Program-made: the position numbers and the translations under genes
The notes under the pieces: generated by a model
Seen by the model: only the letters and a program-made list of their open reading frames with translations
Databases searched by the model: none
What the model was told of the DNA's origin: nothing
Shown here: positions 1-8,617 of the stretch, one piece after another
Layout of the letters: the number at the start of each line of letters is the position of its first letter
Position numbering within the stretch: position 1 is the stretch's first letter
NCBI RefSeq assembly: GCF_046000175.1
Contig: NZ_JBEOMB010000060.1
Span: forward strand, 1 to 64,000
DNA: 64,000 nucleotides
Origin: Rhodoplanes sp046000175
GTDB lineage: Bacteria; Pseudomonadota; Alphaproteobacteria; Rhizobiales; Xanthobacteraceae
Direction of reading: 5' to 3'

Positions 1-882
1 GATCGCCTCGTCGTAGTCGGCGATCGCGCGGTCGAAGTCCTTCATGTTGCGGTAGGCGTTGCCGCGGAAGTTGAAGTAGCTCGCGCTGCGCGGCTCGAGC
101 CGGATCGCCTCGTCGTACTCGGCGACGGCGCGCGCCCAGTCGGACTTGTTGTACCAGGTGTGGCCGCGATTGATGATCGCGGTGACGTAGTTCGGGCGCA
201 GGCGCAGCGCCTCGTCGAAGTCGCGCAGCGCCCGGTCGTAGTCGTTCTTGTTGCGGTAGGCGTTGCCGCGATTGCTGCGGTAGACGGCGTTCTTGGGCGC
301 CAGCCGGATCGCCTCGTCGTAGTCGGCGATCGCCTTGTCCCACTCGCGGCGATCGAAATGGACGTTGCCGCGGGCGTTGAAGTAGTCGTCGGCACCGGGC
401 TTCAGCCGGATCGCCGCGTCGTAGTCGGCGATCGCCTTCTCGGATTCGCCCTTCTTGCGCCAGGCGACGGCCCGGTTGCCGAGCGCGACGACCTTCTTCG
501 GATCGAGCCGCAGCGCCTCGTCGTAGTCGCGGATGGCGCGATCCGGATTGCCGGAGGCGTTGAAGGCGTAGCCGCGATTGTTGAAGGCGGTCGCGTTGGT
601 CGGATCGGCGCGCAGCGCCTCGTCGAGATCCTTGATGGCCAGCGTGTGCTGGCCCTTCTCGTTGTAGACATAGGCGCGATTGGTGTAGGCCTCGGACCGC
701 TCGCGGGCCGCGAGCTTGCCGGCCTTGTCGAGGATCTTGCTGCAGGCGGCGACCCGCTTGTCGAGGTCGCCGGTGCGGCAGGCGGCCCAGTCCTTCTGGC
801 TCTGCGCCTCGGCCGGCGACGGCATGGCGAGGACGGCCGCCGCAGCGGCCAGAACGGCGAATGTCGCGAGACGCCGGCGCAT
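1..882 (-). CDS. Exported TPR-repeat protein, C-terminus cut by window edge
   Basis: The reading frame is open from an ATG at 880-882 down to base 1 (294 codons), so the protein is partial. Residues 1-26 form a Sec signal peptide (three Arg, Ala/Val/Leu core, AEA cleavage site before QS). A short region with two cysteines (pattern C-x7-LD-x-R-x2-AC) follows, then at least seven canonical 34-residue TPR units with the NxRGxxY and DYDEAIRLxP signatures. TPRs are protein-binding scaffolds; the partner is unknown. The same Cys motif and near-identical repeats occur in the neighbouring TPR-caspase gene, so the two look like a tandem duplication. Whether this copy also ends in a protease domain cannot be seen. 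Gene assignment is firm, function is not. Confidence 0.85.
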   Translation of the reverse strand, partial: MRRRLATFAVLAAAAAVLAMPSPAEAQSQKDWAACRTGDLDKRVAACSKILDKAGKLAARERSEAYTNRAYVYNEKGQHTLAIKDLDEALRADPTNATAFNNRGYAFNASGNPDRAIRDYDEALRLDPKKVVALGNRAVAWRKKGESEKAIADYDAAIRLKPGADDYFNARGNVHFDRREWDKAIADYDEAIRLAPKNAVYRSNRGNAYRNKNDYDRALRDFDEALRLRPNYVTAIINRGHTWYNKSDWARAVAEYDEAIRLEPRSASYFNFRGNAYRNMKDFDRAIADYDEAI

Positions 883-1030
883 TGGGCCCTCCCCGGAGAA
901 CGTCCTGTCACTGCGGGTCTCTCGTTCGACCACCGTCATAGATTCCGCGAGCCGCCCCCCGGATTCAAGCCCCGGCGGAGGTTTGTATGCGGGGCGGGCC
1001 GATCGGTTCGATCGACCGCCGGCGCGGCGC

Positions 1031-1080
1031 TCAGCGCGCCGGCGCGACCGTCAGCGTGCCGGCGCGACCGTCAGCGCGCC
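1031..1080. repeat. 20-bp tandem repeat at the stop of the caspase gene
   Basis: The unit TCAGCGCGCCGGCGCGACCG occurs at 1031-1050, again at 1051-1070 with one change, and its first half again at 1071-1080. The last half-copy contains the stop codon of the TPR-caspase gene (read on the minus strand), so the repeat duplicates the gene's last codons and stop into the spacer. Confidence 0.8.
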
Positions 1081-3275
1081 AGAACGACGTCGCCGATCAG
1101 CGAGGAGTGGTCCCACGGAAGCTGGCGTTGCCGCGTCGCCTCGTAGACGTCGGCCCGCACCCGCTTCATCACGGCGCCGATCTCCAGCCCCGGCGTCGGC
1201 AGATGCTTGAGCAGCGCCGTCGTGAACGGGCTGTTGCGGCCGTCGCCGTCGAGGGCGACGTTCTTGGGCTGCGTGGCGTAGACGATCATGGTGCCGACCG
1301 CGCTCTGGATCGGCGCCAGCCCCGACCCGACCGAGGCGGAGCGGGTGCCGAGCGAGCGGGCGAGCGTGCGGGCCAGCGGGTTGTCGCGGCAGGCGTCGAG
1401 GAAGACGAGGTTGACGCGGCGCTCGCTCTCCATCTGGGCCAGCACGTCGTCGATCGTGATGGTGTCGAGCGCGAGGTCGCCGGGCCGCTCCAGCTTGGCG
1501 TCGATCGGCACCAGGTAGTTCTTGTCGGCGACCTGCAGGCCGTGTCCCGCGTAGAAGAACAGGGCGAGGTCGGCGCGGTCGAGCTTCTTGCCGAACTCGC
1601 GGATCTTGCGCTCCATGCCGTGCTTCTCGAGGTCGATGCCTTCGACCACGTCGAAGCCGAGGCCGCGCAGCGAGCGGGCGACGTCGCGGGCGTCGTTGCC
1701 CGGATTGGGCAGGGCGGTGGCGTAGCGGTAGTCGCCGTTGCCGATCACCAGCGCGACCCGGTTTTCGCGCCCGACCGGGATGGCGGTCGACGGTGACGAA
1801 ACAGGCGGTGACGGCACGGGCGGGGACGTCGCGGGCGGGCTCGGCGCGACCGCGGCGGTGGTCGACGGAGGTGTGACCGGCGTGCCGCTGTCGATCGCGG
1901 CGAGCCGGGCACGGGCCGTGTCGACGGCCCACTTGCCGCTGACATAGGTCCGGGCCGGAGCCGCGAGCGCGGCCCGGAAGCTGTCCCTGGCGCGGGCGAG
2001 GTCGCCGCGGGCCTCGTAGGCGAGGCCGCGGCTGGTCAGCGCCGGCGTCATCTCCGGCGACAGCCGCAGCGCCTCGTCGAGATCGGCGAGCGCGCGGCCG
2101 AGGTCGCCCTTCAGCCGGTACGCCTCGCCGCGGTTGCCGATCGCCACCGCGCTGCGCGGATCGAGACGGATCGCCTCGTCGAGATCGCGCAGCGCCCGAT
2201 CGAGGTCGCCGCGCTGCCGGTAGACGAAGCCGCGGAGATTGTAGGCGATCGCGTCCTTCGGGGTGATCTCGAGCTCCTTGTCGAGATCGAGCAGCGCGCG
2301 GTCGAGATCGCCGCGGGCGATGTGGGTCTCGGCGCGGAAGTGATAGGCGCCGTCGTCGCGCGGATTGAGGCGGATCGCCTCGTCGAGATCGCGCAGCGCC
2401 CGGTCGGTATCGCCGGCGAGCCGGTAGGCGCGTCCGCGATAGGCGTAATAAGGACCCGAGCGCGGCTCCAGCCGGATCGCCTCGTCGAAGTCGCGGATCG
2501 CCGCGGCGTAGTCGCGCCGCCCTTGGTGGCTGTGGCCGCGATTGACCCAGGCGGCCACGTAGGTCGGCGACAGGCGGATCGCGGTGTCGAAGTCGACGAT
2601 GGCGCGGTCGTGCTCGCCCTTGTGACGGTAGGCATTGCCGCGATTGTGGACGATCACGGCATCCTTCGGCGAGAGCCGCATGCCCTCCTCGTAGTCGGCG
2701 ATCGCGCGGTCGTACTCCTTCTTGTCGAACCAGACATTGCCGCGGGCGTTGCGCAGCGGTGCGGACTTGGGGTCGAGCCGGATCGCCTCGTCGTAGTCGC
2801 GCAGCGCCAGGTCGTGATTGCCGAGGTTGCGATGGATGGAGGCGCGGTTCCCCCAGACGGTGGCGCTCTTCGCCCCGAGCCGCAGGGCGTCGTCGAAGTC
2901 GCGCACGGCGCGCTGGTTGTCGCCCTTGCCCGAGAAGGCGACGCCGCGGTTGTTGAAGGCGGCGCCGTTGGTCGGATCGAGACGCAGCGCCTCGTCCAGC
3001 TCGTGGATCGCCTGATCGTACTGCCCGCGCTCGTTATAGACCTGCCCGCGATTGTTATGAGCTGCGGAGCGGTTCTTGGTCGAGACCTTGCTGCCCTGCG
3101 CGATGATGCGTCCGCAGGCGGCGAGCCGGGTGTCGAGATTGCTCGACTGGCAACCGGCGACGTCGCTCTTGCTCTGCGCTCGGGCAGGACCGGAGCCGGT
3201 CAGCAAGACGGCCATCAGGACGGCGAGCAGGATGCCGGCGGAGAGAATCGAAAGAGCAAAACGATGTCGATGCAT
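1071..3275 (-). CDS. Exported TPR protein with C-terminal caspase-like (C14) protease domain
   Basis: 734 residues. I chose the ATG at 3273-3275 because it opens directly onto a signal peptide (residues 1-34, ending ARAQS) and has a G-rich ribosome site just upstream; in-frame codons further upstream lack this. Residues about 72-445 hold eleven TPR units. A Pro/Ser/Thr-rich linker (about 470-500) leads to a peptidase C14/caspase p20-like domain from about 506 to 734: the RVALVIGNGDY opening strand, catalytic His578 in FYAGHG and catalytic Cys629 in LDACRDNP. Both catalytic residues are present, so activity is plausible. Family members are prokaryotic orthocaspase-like proteases; substrates are mostly unknown. 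The signal peptide suggests action in the periplasm. It lies beside a paralogous TPR gene in the same direction. Confidence 0.88.
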   Translation of the reverse strand: MHRHRFALSILSAGILLAVLMAVLLTGSGPARAQSKSDVAGCQSSNLDTRLAACGRIIAQGSKVSTKNRSAAHNNRGQVYNERGQYDQAIHELDEALRLDPTNGAAFNNRGVAFSGKGDNQRAVRDFDDALRLGAKSATVWGNRASIHRNLGNHDLALRDYDEAIRLDPKSAPLRNARGNVWFDKKEYDRAIADYEEGMRLSPKDAVIVHNRGNAYRHKGEHDRAIVDFDTAIRLSPTYVAAWVNRGHSHQGRRDYAAAIRDFDEAIRLEPRSGPYYAYRGRAYRLAGDTDRALRDLDEAIRLNPRDDGAYHFRAETHIARGDLDRALLDLDKELEITPKDAIAYNLRGFVYRQRGDLDRALRDLDEAIRLDPRSAVAIGNRGEAYRLKGDLGRALADLDEALRLSPEMTPALTSRGLAYEARGDLARARDSFRAALAAPARTYVSGKWAVDTARARLAAIDSGTPVTPPSTTAAVAPSPPATSPPVPSPPVSSPSTAIPVGRENRVALVIGNGDYRYATALPNPGNDARDVARSLRGLGFDVVEGIDLEKHGMERKIREFGKKLDRADLALFFYAGHGLQVADKNYLVPIDAKLERPGDLALDTITIDDVLAQMESERRVNLVFLDACRDNPLARTLARSLGTRSASVGSGLAPIQSAVGTMIVYATQPKNVALDGDGRNSPFTTALLKHLPTPGLEIGAVMKRVRADVYEATRQRQLPWDHSSLIGDVVLAR

Positions 3276-3409
3276 GCGGGCCCCCCGAACGCATCTCGTC
3301 ACGTGATCACGGGCGGCGGCTGCGCCGTCCGGAGTGTCGGCTTCTCGGTCGGATGTTTCAAGTGCCGACAAGAATTAGTGCGGCTTCCCCCGAAGCCGGT
3401 TCACGCTCC

Positions 3410-3489
3410 GCTCATCCCCGCGAAGGCGGGGATCCAGAGCCACGTGCCGTGCCGCTCCTGCGTCGCCGCCTCCGCGGGGACGAACGGAC
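3410..3489. repeat. Dispersed palindromic repeat (CCCCGC-GCGGGG family), copy 1
   Basis: Opens with a perfect 8-bp stem ATCCCCGC (3414-3421), loop GAAG, GCGGGGAT (3426-3433), and closes near 3489 with a second CGCGGGGACGA segment in opposite orientation. The same arrangement recurs at 42722-42803. It fills the space between the TPR-caspase gene and the PPK2 gene; this type of element is common between genes in Rhizobiales. Confidence 0.7.
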
Positions 3490-3498
3490 GAGGTCGAT

Positions 3499-4395
3499 TC
3501 AGCGGTCGTGGTTCTCGCGCAGAAGGGCGGCGCGGGCCTTCAGGAGGCCGGCGCGCTCGGCCTTCGAAAGCGTCGGGAAGGCGAGGTCGAGCGTCCCCAT
3601 CGCCTCGACGATCGCGGCGACGATCACCAGCCGGGCGAACCACTTGTTGTCGGAGGGCACGACGAACCACGGCGCGTGCGGGGCGGCGGTCGCCCGGATC
3701 ATGTCCTCGTAGGCGCGCATGTACGCCTTCCAGTGCTGGCGCTCGGCGATGTCGGCGCCGGAGAACTTCCAGTTCTTCTCGGCCTCGTCGAGCCGCTCGA
3801 TGAAGCGCCGCTTCTGCTCCTTCTTGGAGACGTGCAGGAAGAACTTCAGGATCAGCGTGCCGTTGCGGGCGAGATAGCGCTCGAAACTCGCGATGTCCTC
3901 GTGGCGGTCCGCGAAGATGTGCTTGCCGACGAGCTGCGGCGGGAGCTTCTGGCGGGCCAGCACGGCCTCGTGGACGCGGGCGACCAGCACCTCCTCGTAA
4001 TAGGAGCGGTTGAAGATGCCGATGCGGCCGCGCTCCGGCAGATGGATCAGACAGCGCCACATGTAGTCGTGGTCGAGCTCCAGCGCCGAAGGCTGCTTGA
4101 ACGAGGTGACCTGGCAGCCCTGCGGATTGACGCCCGACATCACGTGCTTGATGGCGCCGTCCTTGCCGGCCGCGTCCATGGCCTGGAAGATCAGCAGCAC
4201 CGACCAGCGGTCCTGGGCGTAGAGCTTCTCCTGCATCTCCGAAAGCTTCTCGACGCCGGCCGCGATGTGCAGCTTGGCCTCCTCCTTTTCGATGTCGAGG
4301 CCGAGCGTGTCGTCGGGCGCGATGTCGGACAGCGCGAACTTGCGGCCTTTGGTGATGCGGAAGGGGGCGATCAGCTCGGCGGCCCTCATGGGCAT
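3499..4395 (-). CDS. ppk2: Polyphosphate kinase 2 family protein (PPK2)
   Basis: 298 residues, the usual size of single-domain PPK2 enzymes of the polyphosphate:nucleotide phosphotransferase type. These soluble enzymes move phosphate between polyphosphate and nucleotides (ADP/ATP, AMP/ADP or GDP/GTP depending on class). The Walker A-like motif AMDAAGKDG lies at residues 72-80 with Lys78, and the second family motif NRSYYEE at 129-135. Overall sequence resembles the class III-like subgroup, but the substrate cannot be fixed by eye. The ATG at 4393-4395 has a GGAG about 9 bases upstream; an in-frame extension to 4623 would run over the end of the next gene and is unlikely. The gene follows the dehydratase gene at a distance of 133 bp, same direction. 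Confidence 0.92.
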   Translation of the reverse strand: MPMRAAELIAPFRITKGRKFALSDIAPDDTLGLDIEKEEAKLHIAAGVEKLSEMQEKLYAQDRWSVLLIFQAMDAAGKDGAIKHVMSGVNPQGCQVTSFKQPSALELDHDYMWRCLIHLPERGRIGIFNRSYYEEVLVARVHEAVLARQKLPPQLVGKHIFADRHEDIASFERYLARNGTLILKFFLHVSKKEQKRRFIERLDEAEKNWKFSGADIAERQHWKAYMRAYEDMIRATAAPHAPWFVVPSDNKWFARLVIVAAIVEAMGTLDLAFPTLSKAERAGLLKARAALLRENHDR

Positions 4396-4528
4396 GGCGG
4401 GACACTCCGGAGGCGGGACGGCGGCCGGCCGGAGCGGCCGGCGCCGGGACATCATCGATACCGCGTCCGATCCGGTCGGGCAAAACGCGCGGCGGGGTGG
4501 TCGCTGGCGGACCGCCGATGGCGTGATC

Positions 4529-5518
4529 TCACCGGTCCGCGTTCGCCGGGCTATCGACCGCTTCGGCGAGCCGCCCGACCAGCTCGGGCATGCCGATCGT
4601 GGCGACCCAGCCGAGCTTGTCACGCACCCGTTCGGGCCGGCCCAGCGAGACGGCGATGTCGGAGGGCCGCTTGTGCTCGGCGACGGAGACGACGTGCGCT
4701 TCCCAGTCGAGCTCGAACGCCGCGAAGGCGGCCGCCGCGAAGTCCCGCAGGGTCGCGGCCCGGCCGGTGGCGACGACGAGGTCCTCGGGCGCCGCGGCCC
4801 GCACCATCAGGCGCATGGCATCGACGTACTCGGTGGCCCAGCCCCAGTCGCGGGTCACGTCGAGATTGCCGAGCGGCAGCGGTTCGGCGGTCTCGCCGGC
4901 GGCGAGGCGGCCCGCGATGCGGGCGGCGCCGCGGACGATCTTCTGGGTGACGAAGCGTTCCGGCCGCAGCGGCGACTCGTGGTTGAACAGGATCGCCGTG
5001 ACGGCGAACAGGCCGAAGCGCTCGCGACAGGTCGCAACCGCCTGCTGGGCCGCCGCCTTGGCCTCCGCATAGGGACTGCGCGGCCGGAACGGCGTCGTCT
5101 CGTCGGCCCCCTCCGGCCCGGTGTCGCCGAAGCACTCGCCCGAGCCGGCATTGCAGAAGCGGATCGGCGCCGCCACGTCGCGGATCGCGTCGAGGAGGCC
5201 GGTGGTGGCGCCGAGGATGCTGTCGCGGGTCTCGCGCGGCGCTTTGAACGAGTCGCCGACCGAGCTCTGAGCCGAGAGATTGTAGACCTCGTCCGGCCGC
5301 ACCGTCTCGAGCAGGCGCCGGACGCCGGCGACCTGCTCGGGGGCGCAGCTGTGGACCACGACGCGGTCCCGGATGCCGAGCCGGACCAGGTTGGCGAACG
5401 GATTGGCGGCGGCGTCGCGCGACGTGCCGTGCACGATCGTGCCTTCGGCCAGCAGCCGTTCGGCGAGGAGGCTGCCGTCCTGCCCCGAGATGCCGACGAT
5501 CAGGGCGGTCCGGCTCAT
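4529..5518 (-). CDS. GDP-mannose 4,6-dehydratase-like SDR enzyme
   Basis: 329 residues. Extended short-chain dehydrogenase fold: nucleotide-binding GISGQDGS at 9-16, the NAGSGECFG segment around Ser126/Glu128, and the catalytic Tyr150-x3-Lys154 pair in SPYAEAK. NHESPLR and DVTRDWGWATEYVDAM are typical of GDP-mannose 4,6-dehydratase, which makes GDP-4-keto-6-deoxymannose for surface polysaccharide. I am confident of the family and less so of the substrate, because this protein is shorter than E. coli Gmd and no fucose or rhamnose pathway genes are nearby. Start ATG 5516-5518 has GGAG about 10 bases upstream. An upstream in-frame extension to 5650 lacks such a site. Confidence 0.85.
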   Translation of the reverse strand: MSRTALIVGISGQDGSLLAERLLAEGTIVHGTSRDAAANPFANLVRLGIRDRVVVHSCAPEQVAGVRRLLETVRPDEVYNLSAQSSVGDSFKAPRETRDSILGATTGLLDAIRDVAAPIRFCNAGSGECFGDTGPEGADETTPFRPRSPYAEAKAAAQQAVATCRERFGLFAVTAILFNHESPLRPERFVTQKIVRGAARIAGRLAAGETAEPLPLGNLDVTRDWGWATEYVDAMRLMVRAAAPEDLVVATGRAATLRDFAAAAFAAFELDWEAHVVSVAEHKRPSDIAVSLGRPERVRDKLGWVATIGMPELVGRLAEAVDSPANADR

Positions 5519-5966
5519 GCCGCCCGCTCCGGCCCGGCGCAACGCATCGACGAGGGGGCGGCCGGCCGGGGCCGGGACGCGGGACGGGCCGTGACTGCGA
5601 TCATGGTTCGACTCGGCGCGACGGACGGCGCCGGTGTAACAGACCGTCACCGGCAGGAACAGCGCGCCCGACCGTCGACCATGGTCGATCGGCTCTCGTC
5701 ATCGAGGATCAGGGGCGCGTCCACGGCAGCGCGCCACCAGGCGGGCGCTGCCACGGGGTCGCAAGGACGCATTGGTGGAAAACCCGGGCGTGCCGGTGTA
5801 TCGGAACGCGCGGTCGCGATGGTTCCGCGTGTTCAATGGAATGTTGCCCCGGCTCGCGAAGTTGTTTCGAGTCGTTTCCCGAGACGTGAAGGAAACAGAC
5901 GGAAACAAAAAACTGCGCCAGAACCCGGCGGAACATGCGTATGCGAGACGACCAACGGGGGCCCGA
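5519..5966. other. Divergent intergenic region before the OmpR-type regulator
   Basis: No credible gene in these 448 bases. An in-frame upstream extension of the response regulator from 5772 exists but shows no conserved sequence. The right half is clearly richer in A+T than its surroundings and carries the spaced GTTTC/GGAAAC half-sites listed separately, as expected for the promoter of the regulator operon. Confidence 0.5.
5864..5906. promoter_or_regulatory. Paired 10-bp-spaced half-sites, candidate response-regulator operator
   Basis: GTTTC at 5864 and 5874 (exactly 10 bp apart) face GGAAAC at 5891 and 5901 (again 10 bp apart) in inverted orientation, about 60 bp before the response regulator start. 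Tandem sites one helical turn apart are what OmpR-family dimers bind, so self-regulation is a reasonable inference. No site has been proven. Confidence 0.4.
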
Positions 5967-6689
5967 ATGACCGACTCTCCGCATATCCTGGTCGTCGAGG
6001 ACGATCAGGAGATCAGCCGCCTCGTCGCCCGCTATCTGCGTGCCAACGAATGCCGGGTGTCGCTCGCGGGCGACGGCCGCGAGATGGACCGGGTGATGGG
6101 GACGAGCCGGATCGACCTCGTCGTGCTCGACCTGATGCTGCCCGGCGAGGACGGGCTGAGCCTGTGCCGCCGGCTGCGCAACGCCTCCAGCGTGCCGGTG
6201 ATCATCCTGTCGGCCCGCGGCGAGGAGGTCGATCGCATCGTCGGGCTCGAGATGGGCGCCGACGACTATCTGGCCAAGCCGTTCAACCCGCGCGAGCTGC
6301 TCGCCCGGGTGCGCGCCGTGCTGCGGCGCAGCGACTCGCTGCTGCGCGGTCCCGCCGGCCGGCGTCCGCGCGTGCTGAGCTTCCTCGGCTGGCGGCTCGA
6401 CTGCGGGCTCGCCAAGCTGACCAATCCGGAGGGCGGGGCGGTGGCGATCACGGGCGGCGAGTTCGACCTCCTGCAGGCGCTGTGCGAGCACCCGGGGCGG
6501 GTGCTGTCGCGCGACCAGCTCCTCGACCTCACGCAGGGACGGGCGGCCGGCGCCTTCGAGCGCTCGATCGACGTGCTGATCAGCCGTCTGCGGCGCAAGA
6601 TCGAGCCCGACCCGCATCACCCCGAGATCATCCGGACGGTGCGGTCCGGCGGCTACGTGTTCACGCCGGAGGTCGCCGTCGCGTCATGA
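5967..6689 (+). CDS. OmpR-family response regulator
   Basis: 240 residues. Receiver domain 1-120 with acidic pocket Asp12/Asp13, phospho-acceptor Asp55 in VVLDLMLPG, Ser82 region ILSAR, and Lys104 in AKPF. A winged-helix DNA-binding domain of the OmpR/PhoB type fills about 140-235 (GGEFDLLQAL, GRVLSRDQLL, RLRRKIEPDP, VRSGGYVF). It is thus a cytoplasmic transcription factor switched by phosphorylation. Its stop overlaps the kinase start (ATGA at 6686-6689), so the pair is translationally coupled. Resembles OmpR and related regulators of alphaproteobacteria; the regulon is unknown. Start ATG 5967 fits the receiver N-terminus; there is no strong Shine-Dalgarno. Confidence 0.93.
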   Translation: MTDSPHILVVEDDQEISRLVARYLRANECRVSLAGDGREMDRVMGTSRIDLVVLDLMLPGEDGLSLCRRLRNASSVPVIILSARGEEVDRIVGLEMGADDYLAKPFNPRELLARVRAVLRRSDSLLRGPAGRRPRVLSFLGWRLDCGLAKLTNPEGGAVAITGGEFDLLQALCEHPGRVLSRDQLLDLTQGRAAGAFERSIDVLISRLRRKIEPDPHHPEIIRTVRSGGYVFTPEVAVAS

Positions 6690-8143
6690 GGCGCGCGCTC
6701 GCCCGGCTGTTCCCGCTCTCCATCGGCACCCAGATCGCCGGGCTGGTCCTGGTCTCGCTCCTCGGCATCCATGGCCTGCTGACGCTGCTGTTCTTTCTCG
6801 GCGATCGCGACGACGGGCGGGTCCGCGACGACACGGCGGCGCAATTCGTCGCGCTCGTGCGACTCGCCGAGGCCGATCGGGCCGGCCGCGACGCCCTGAT
6901 CGCGCGGGCCGCGACCGCGTTCCCGAAGTTCGACCTGATGCGCACCGAGGCGGCGCCGCCGCTGCCGGGCCTCCTGCCGCCACCCGGTCCCAGGCAACCG
7001 CCCGGTGCCACGCCCGCGGCCGGCGGGCCGCCGCCCGCGCCCGGGTCGAGGGGGCTCGAACGCGAGCTGCGCGCCTTGCCGGCCGGCGTCACGGTCGTGG
7101 CCCTGGCGCCGGCCGAGCCGGGCGCGCCGCGTCGCATCACGGTGCGACTGCGGGACGGTACGGCCCTGTCGGCGACCGTGGCCCCGCGACGGCGGCCGCC
7201 CTTCGGCCCCCTGGAGGTCTCGATCCTCATCCTGGCGAGCCTGGTCACCGTGCTGAGCGGCTGGGCGGCGCTCGCCCTCACGCGCCCGCTGCGCGCCTTC
7301 GCCACGGCGGCCGAGGCCTTCAGGCCCGACGGCGAGATCGTCCCGCTGCCCGAGCGGGGGCCGCAGGAGATTCGGATCGCGGCGCGTGCGCTCAACGAGA
7401 TGCGGGCGCGCGTTAAAGCGATGGTGGAGGAACGGTCCCGGATGCTGGCGGCGGTCGGGCACGATCTGCGCACCCCGATCACCCGGCTGCGGCTGCGCAG
7501 CGAGTTCATCGAGGACGAGAGCCTGCGGACGCAGGCGCTCGCCGACCTCGATCAGATGCGGGGGATGGTCGAGTCGCTCCTCGTCTTCATGCGCGGCGGC
7601 CAGTCGGCGCGGGCCCCCGTCATGGTCGACCTGACCGCCAGCCTGACCACGGTGTGCGACCAGTTCGCCGATCTCGGGCACGCCGTCACCTATTCGGGTC
7701 CGGACCACGCCGCGATCGTGGGGCACCCCGACGACCTGCAGCGGGCGGTGACGAACCTCGTCGACAACGCCGTGCGTTACGCCGGGCGGGCAACGGTCCG
7801 TCTGAGCCTCGCGGCGGACCGGGTCGAGATCGACGTGGAGGACGACGGCCCCGGCATTCCGGACACCCAGAAGGCCGCGATGCTGCGTCCGTTCGCGCGC
7901 GGCGAGAGCGCCCGCAGCATGGACGGCACCACCGGGTTCGGGCTCGGCCTCTCGATCGCCCAGGTGGTGGCGGCGGCGCATGGCGGCTCGCTCGCGCTCC
8001 TCGATGCGCGCCCGCACGGGCTCGTCGCCCGGATCACCCTGCCGCGCGACGCCAGCGGGTTGCCCCGGCCGGTCGGTCCGAAGGGCGGACACTCCGAGGT
8101 TCGGGGCACGATCGCGACGTCGAAGCCCGCATTTCCGGATTAA
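6686..8143 (+). CDS. EnvZ-like membrane sensor histidine kinase
   Basis: 485 residues. Two membrane segments at about 12-38 and 177-197 flank a periplasmic part of about 140 residues containing a Pro/Gly-rich stretch (about 91-120). A HAMP-like linker follows, then the dimerisation helix with phospho-accepting His259 in GHDLRTPITRL, and the ATPase domain with N box (NLVDNAVRYA), G1 box DDGPGIP and G2 box GFGLGLSIA. It phosphorylates the regulator encoded by the overlapping gene just upstream. The C-terminal 35 residues after the ATPase domain are polar and unstructured-looking. The signal sensed is unknown; the short periplasmic domain resembles EnvZ in layout only. Confidence 0.92.
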   Translation: MRRALARLFPLSIGTQIAGLVLVSLLGIHGLLTLLFFLGDRDDGRVRDDTAAQFVALVRLAEADRAGRDALIARAATAFPKFDLMRTEAAPPLPGLLPPPGPRQPPGATPAAGGPPPAPGSRGLERELRALPAGVTVVALAPAEPGAPRRITVRLRDGTALSATVAPRRRPPFGPLEVSILILASLVTVLSGWAALALTRPLRAFATAAEAFRPDGEIVPLPERGPQEIRIAARALNEMRARVKAMVEERSRMLAAVGHDLRTPITRLRLRSEFIEDESLRTQALADLDQMRGMVESLLVFMRGGQSARAPVMVDLTASLTTVCDQFADLGHAVTYSGPDHAAIVGHPDDLQRAVTNLVDNAVRYAGRATVRLSLAADRVEIDVEDDGPGIPDTQKAAMLRPFARGESARSMDGTTGFGLGLSIAQVVAAAHGGSLALLDARPHGLVARITLPRDASGLPRPVGPKGGHSEVRGTIATSKPAFPD

Positions 8144-8588
8144 GCGCACCGCGCGCATACAACTAATGTCACAACCGAAACAATTCGACGGACTTCGGAA
8201 AGGCCGGAACAAGGGGTGGCGTGCTAGACCGCACTCATACGCCTCCGGCGTTCCCGTGGCCACGCGCGGGTCGAGAGACTGGCCCCTGCCGCCTGCTCCG
8301 GCGGGGGCCGGCTCTTCTCGTGCGGTCAAGACACGCCGTCGAGACACGCCATGCGCTCCCAGGCGAAATCCCCGGCTCACACTCTATACATAATCACCGC
8401 GTAGAAGGGGCGGACGGATGCGCAGCGCGCGTCAGCTGCGCACGCCCACCGACGGGCCGCGCACGCCATGCGGCACGGGCGGTCCGATGCGCCCGTATCG
8501 AAATGCCCGTCGGCTCGCCTGGCTGTGGGCCGGGTCCGATGATCGTTGCGGCTCCGTCCGGTTCCGTCGGGCCCCGGAGAGGAGGGGC
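8144..8588. other. Non-coding spacer upstream of the rplJ promoter
   Basis: No reading frame here looks coding. The region ends the two-component operon and precedes the rplJ promoter. It contains one strong hairpin (8281-8309, listed separately). The place normally taken by rplK and rplA is empty. Confidence 0.5.
8281..8309 (+). terminator. Strong GC hairpin, possible terminator
   Basis: An 11-bp stem, 8281-8291 with 8299-8309 and a 7-base loop, is complementary throughout apart from one G-U pair. The sequence after it (GCTCTTCTCG) is pyrimidine-rich but has no real T run, so termination is only possible. It could also be an RNA processing or attenuation structure left from the rplA-rplJ junction. 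Confidence 0.4.
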
Positions 8589-8617
8589 TTGGCAAACCGC
8601 TTTCGACTCGTTAAATA
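8589..8617 (+). promoter_or_regulatory. Sigma-70-type promoter for rplJ operon
   Basis: -35 TTGGCA at 8589-8594, 17-bp spacer, -10 TAAATA at 8612-8617. The spacing is ideal and both boxes are close to consensus. It lies about 435 bases before rplJ, leaving a long structured leader. Confidence 0.6.

Noticed and set aside
160..1146. Long plus-strand frame rich in Val/Ala/Asp across the first TPR gene
   Set aside because: Antisense shadow of TPR repeats; the minus frame has a signal peptide and canonical TPR motifs.
5772..5966. 65-residue N-terminal extension of the response regulator
   Set aside because: Receiver domains start at the ATG 5967; the extension has no conserved sequence and covers the likely promoter.
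4265..6685. 5' part of a 1292-codon plus-strand frame that ends with the sensor kinase
   Set aside because: Only 6686-8143 encodes kinase sequence; the earlier part lies opposite ppk2 and the dehydratase gene and across the regulator in another frame.
8385..8397. TATACATAAT as a -10 box upstream of rplJ
   Set aside because: No -35 element at the right distance; the promoter at 8589-8617 is far better.
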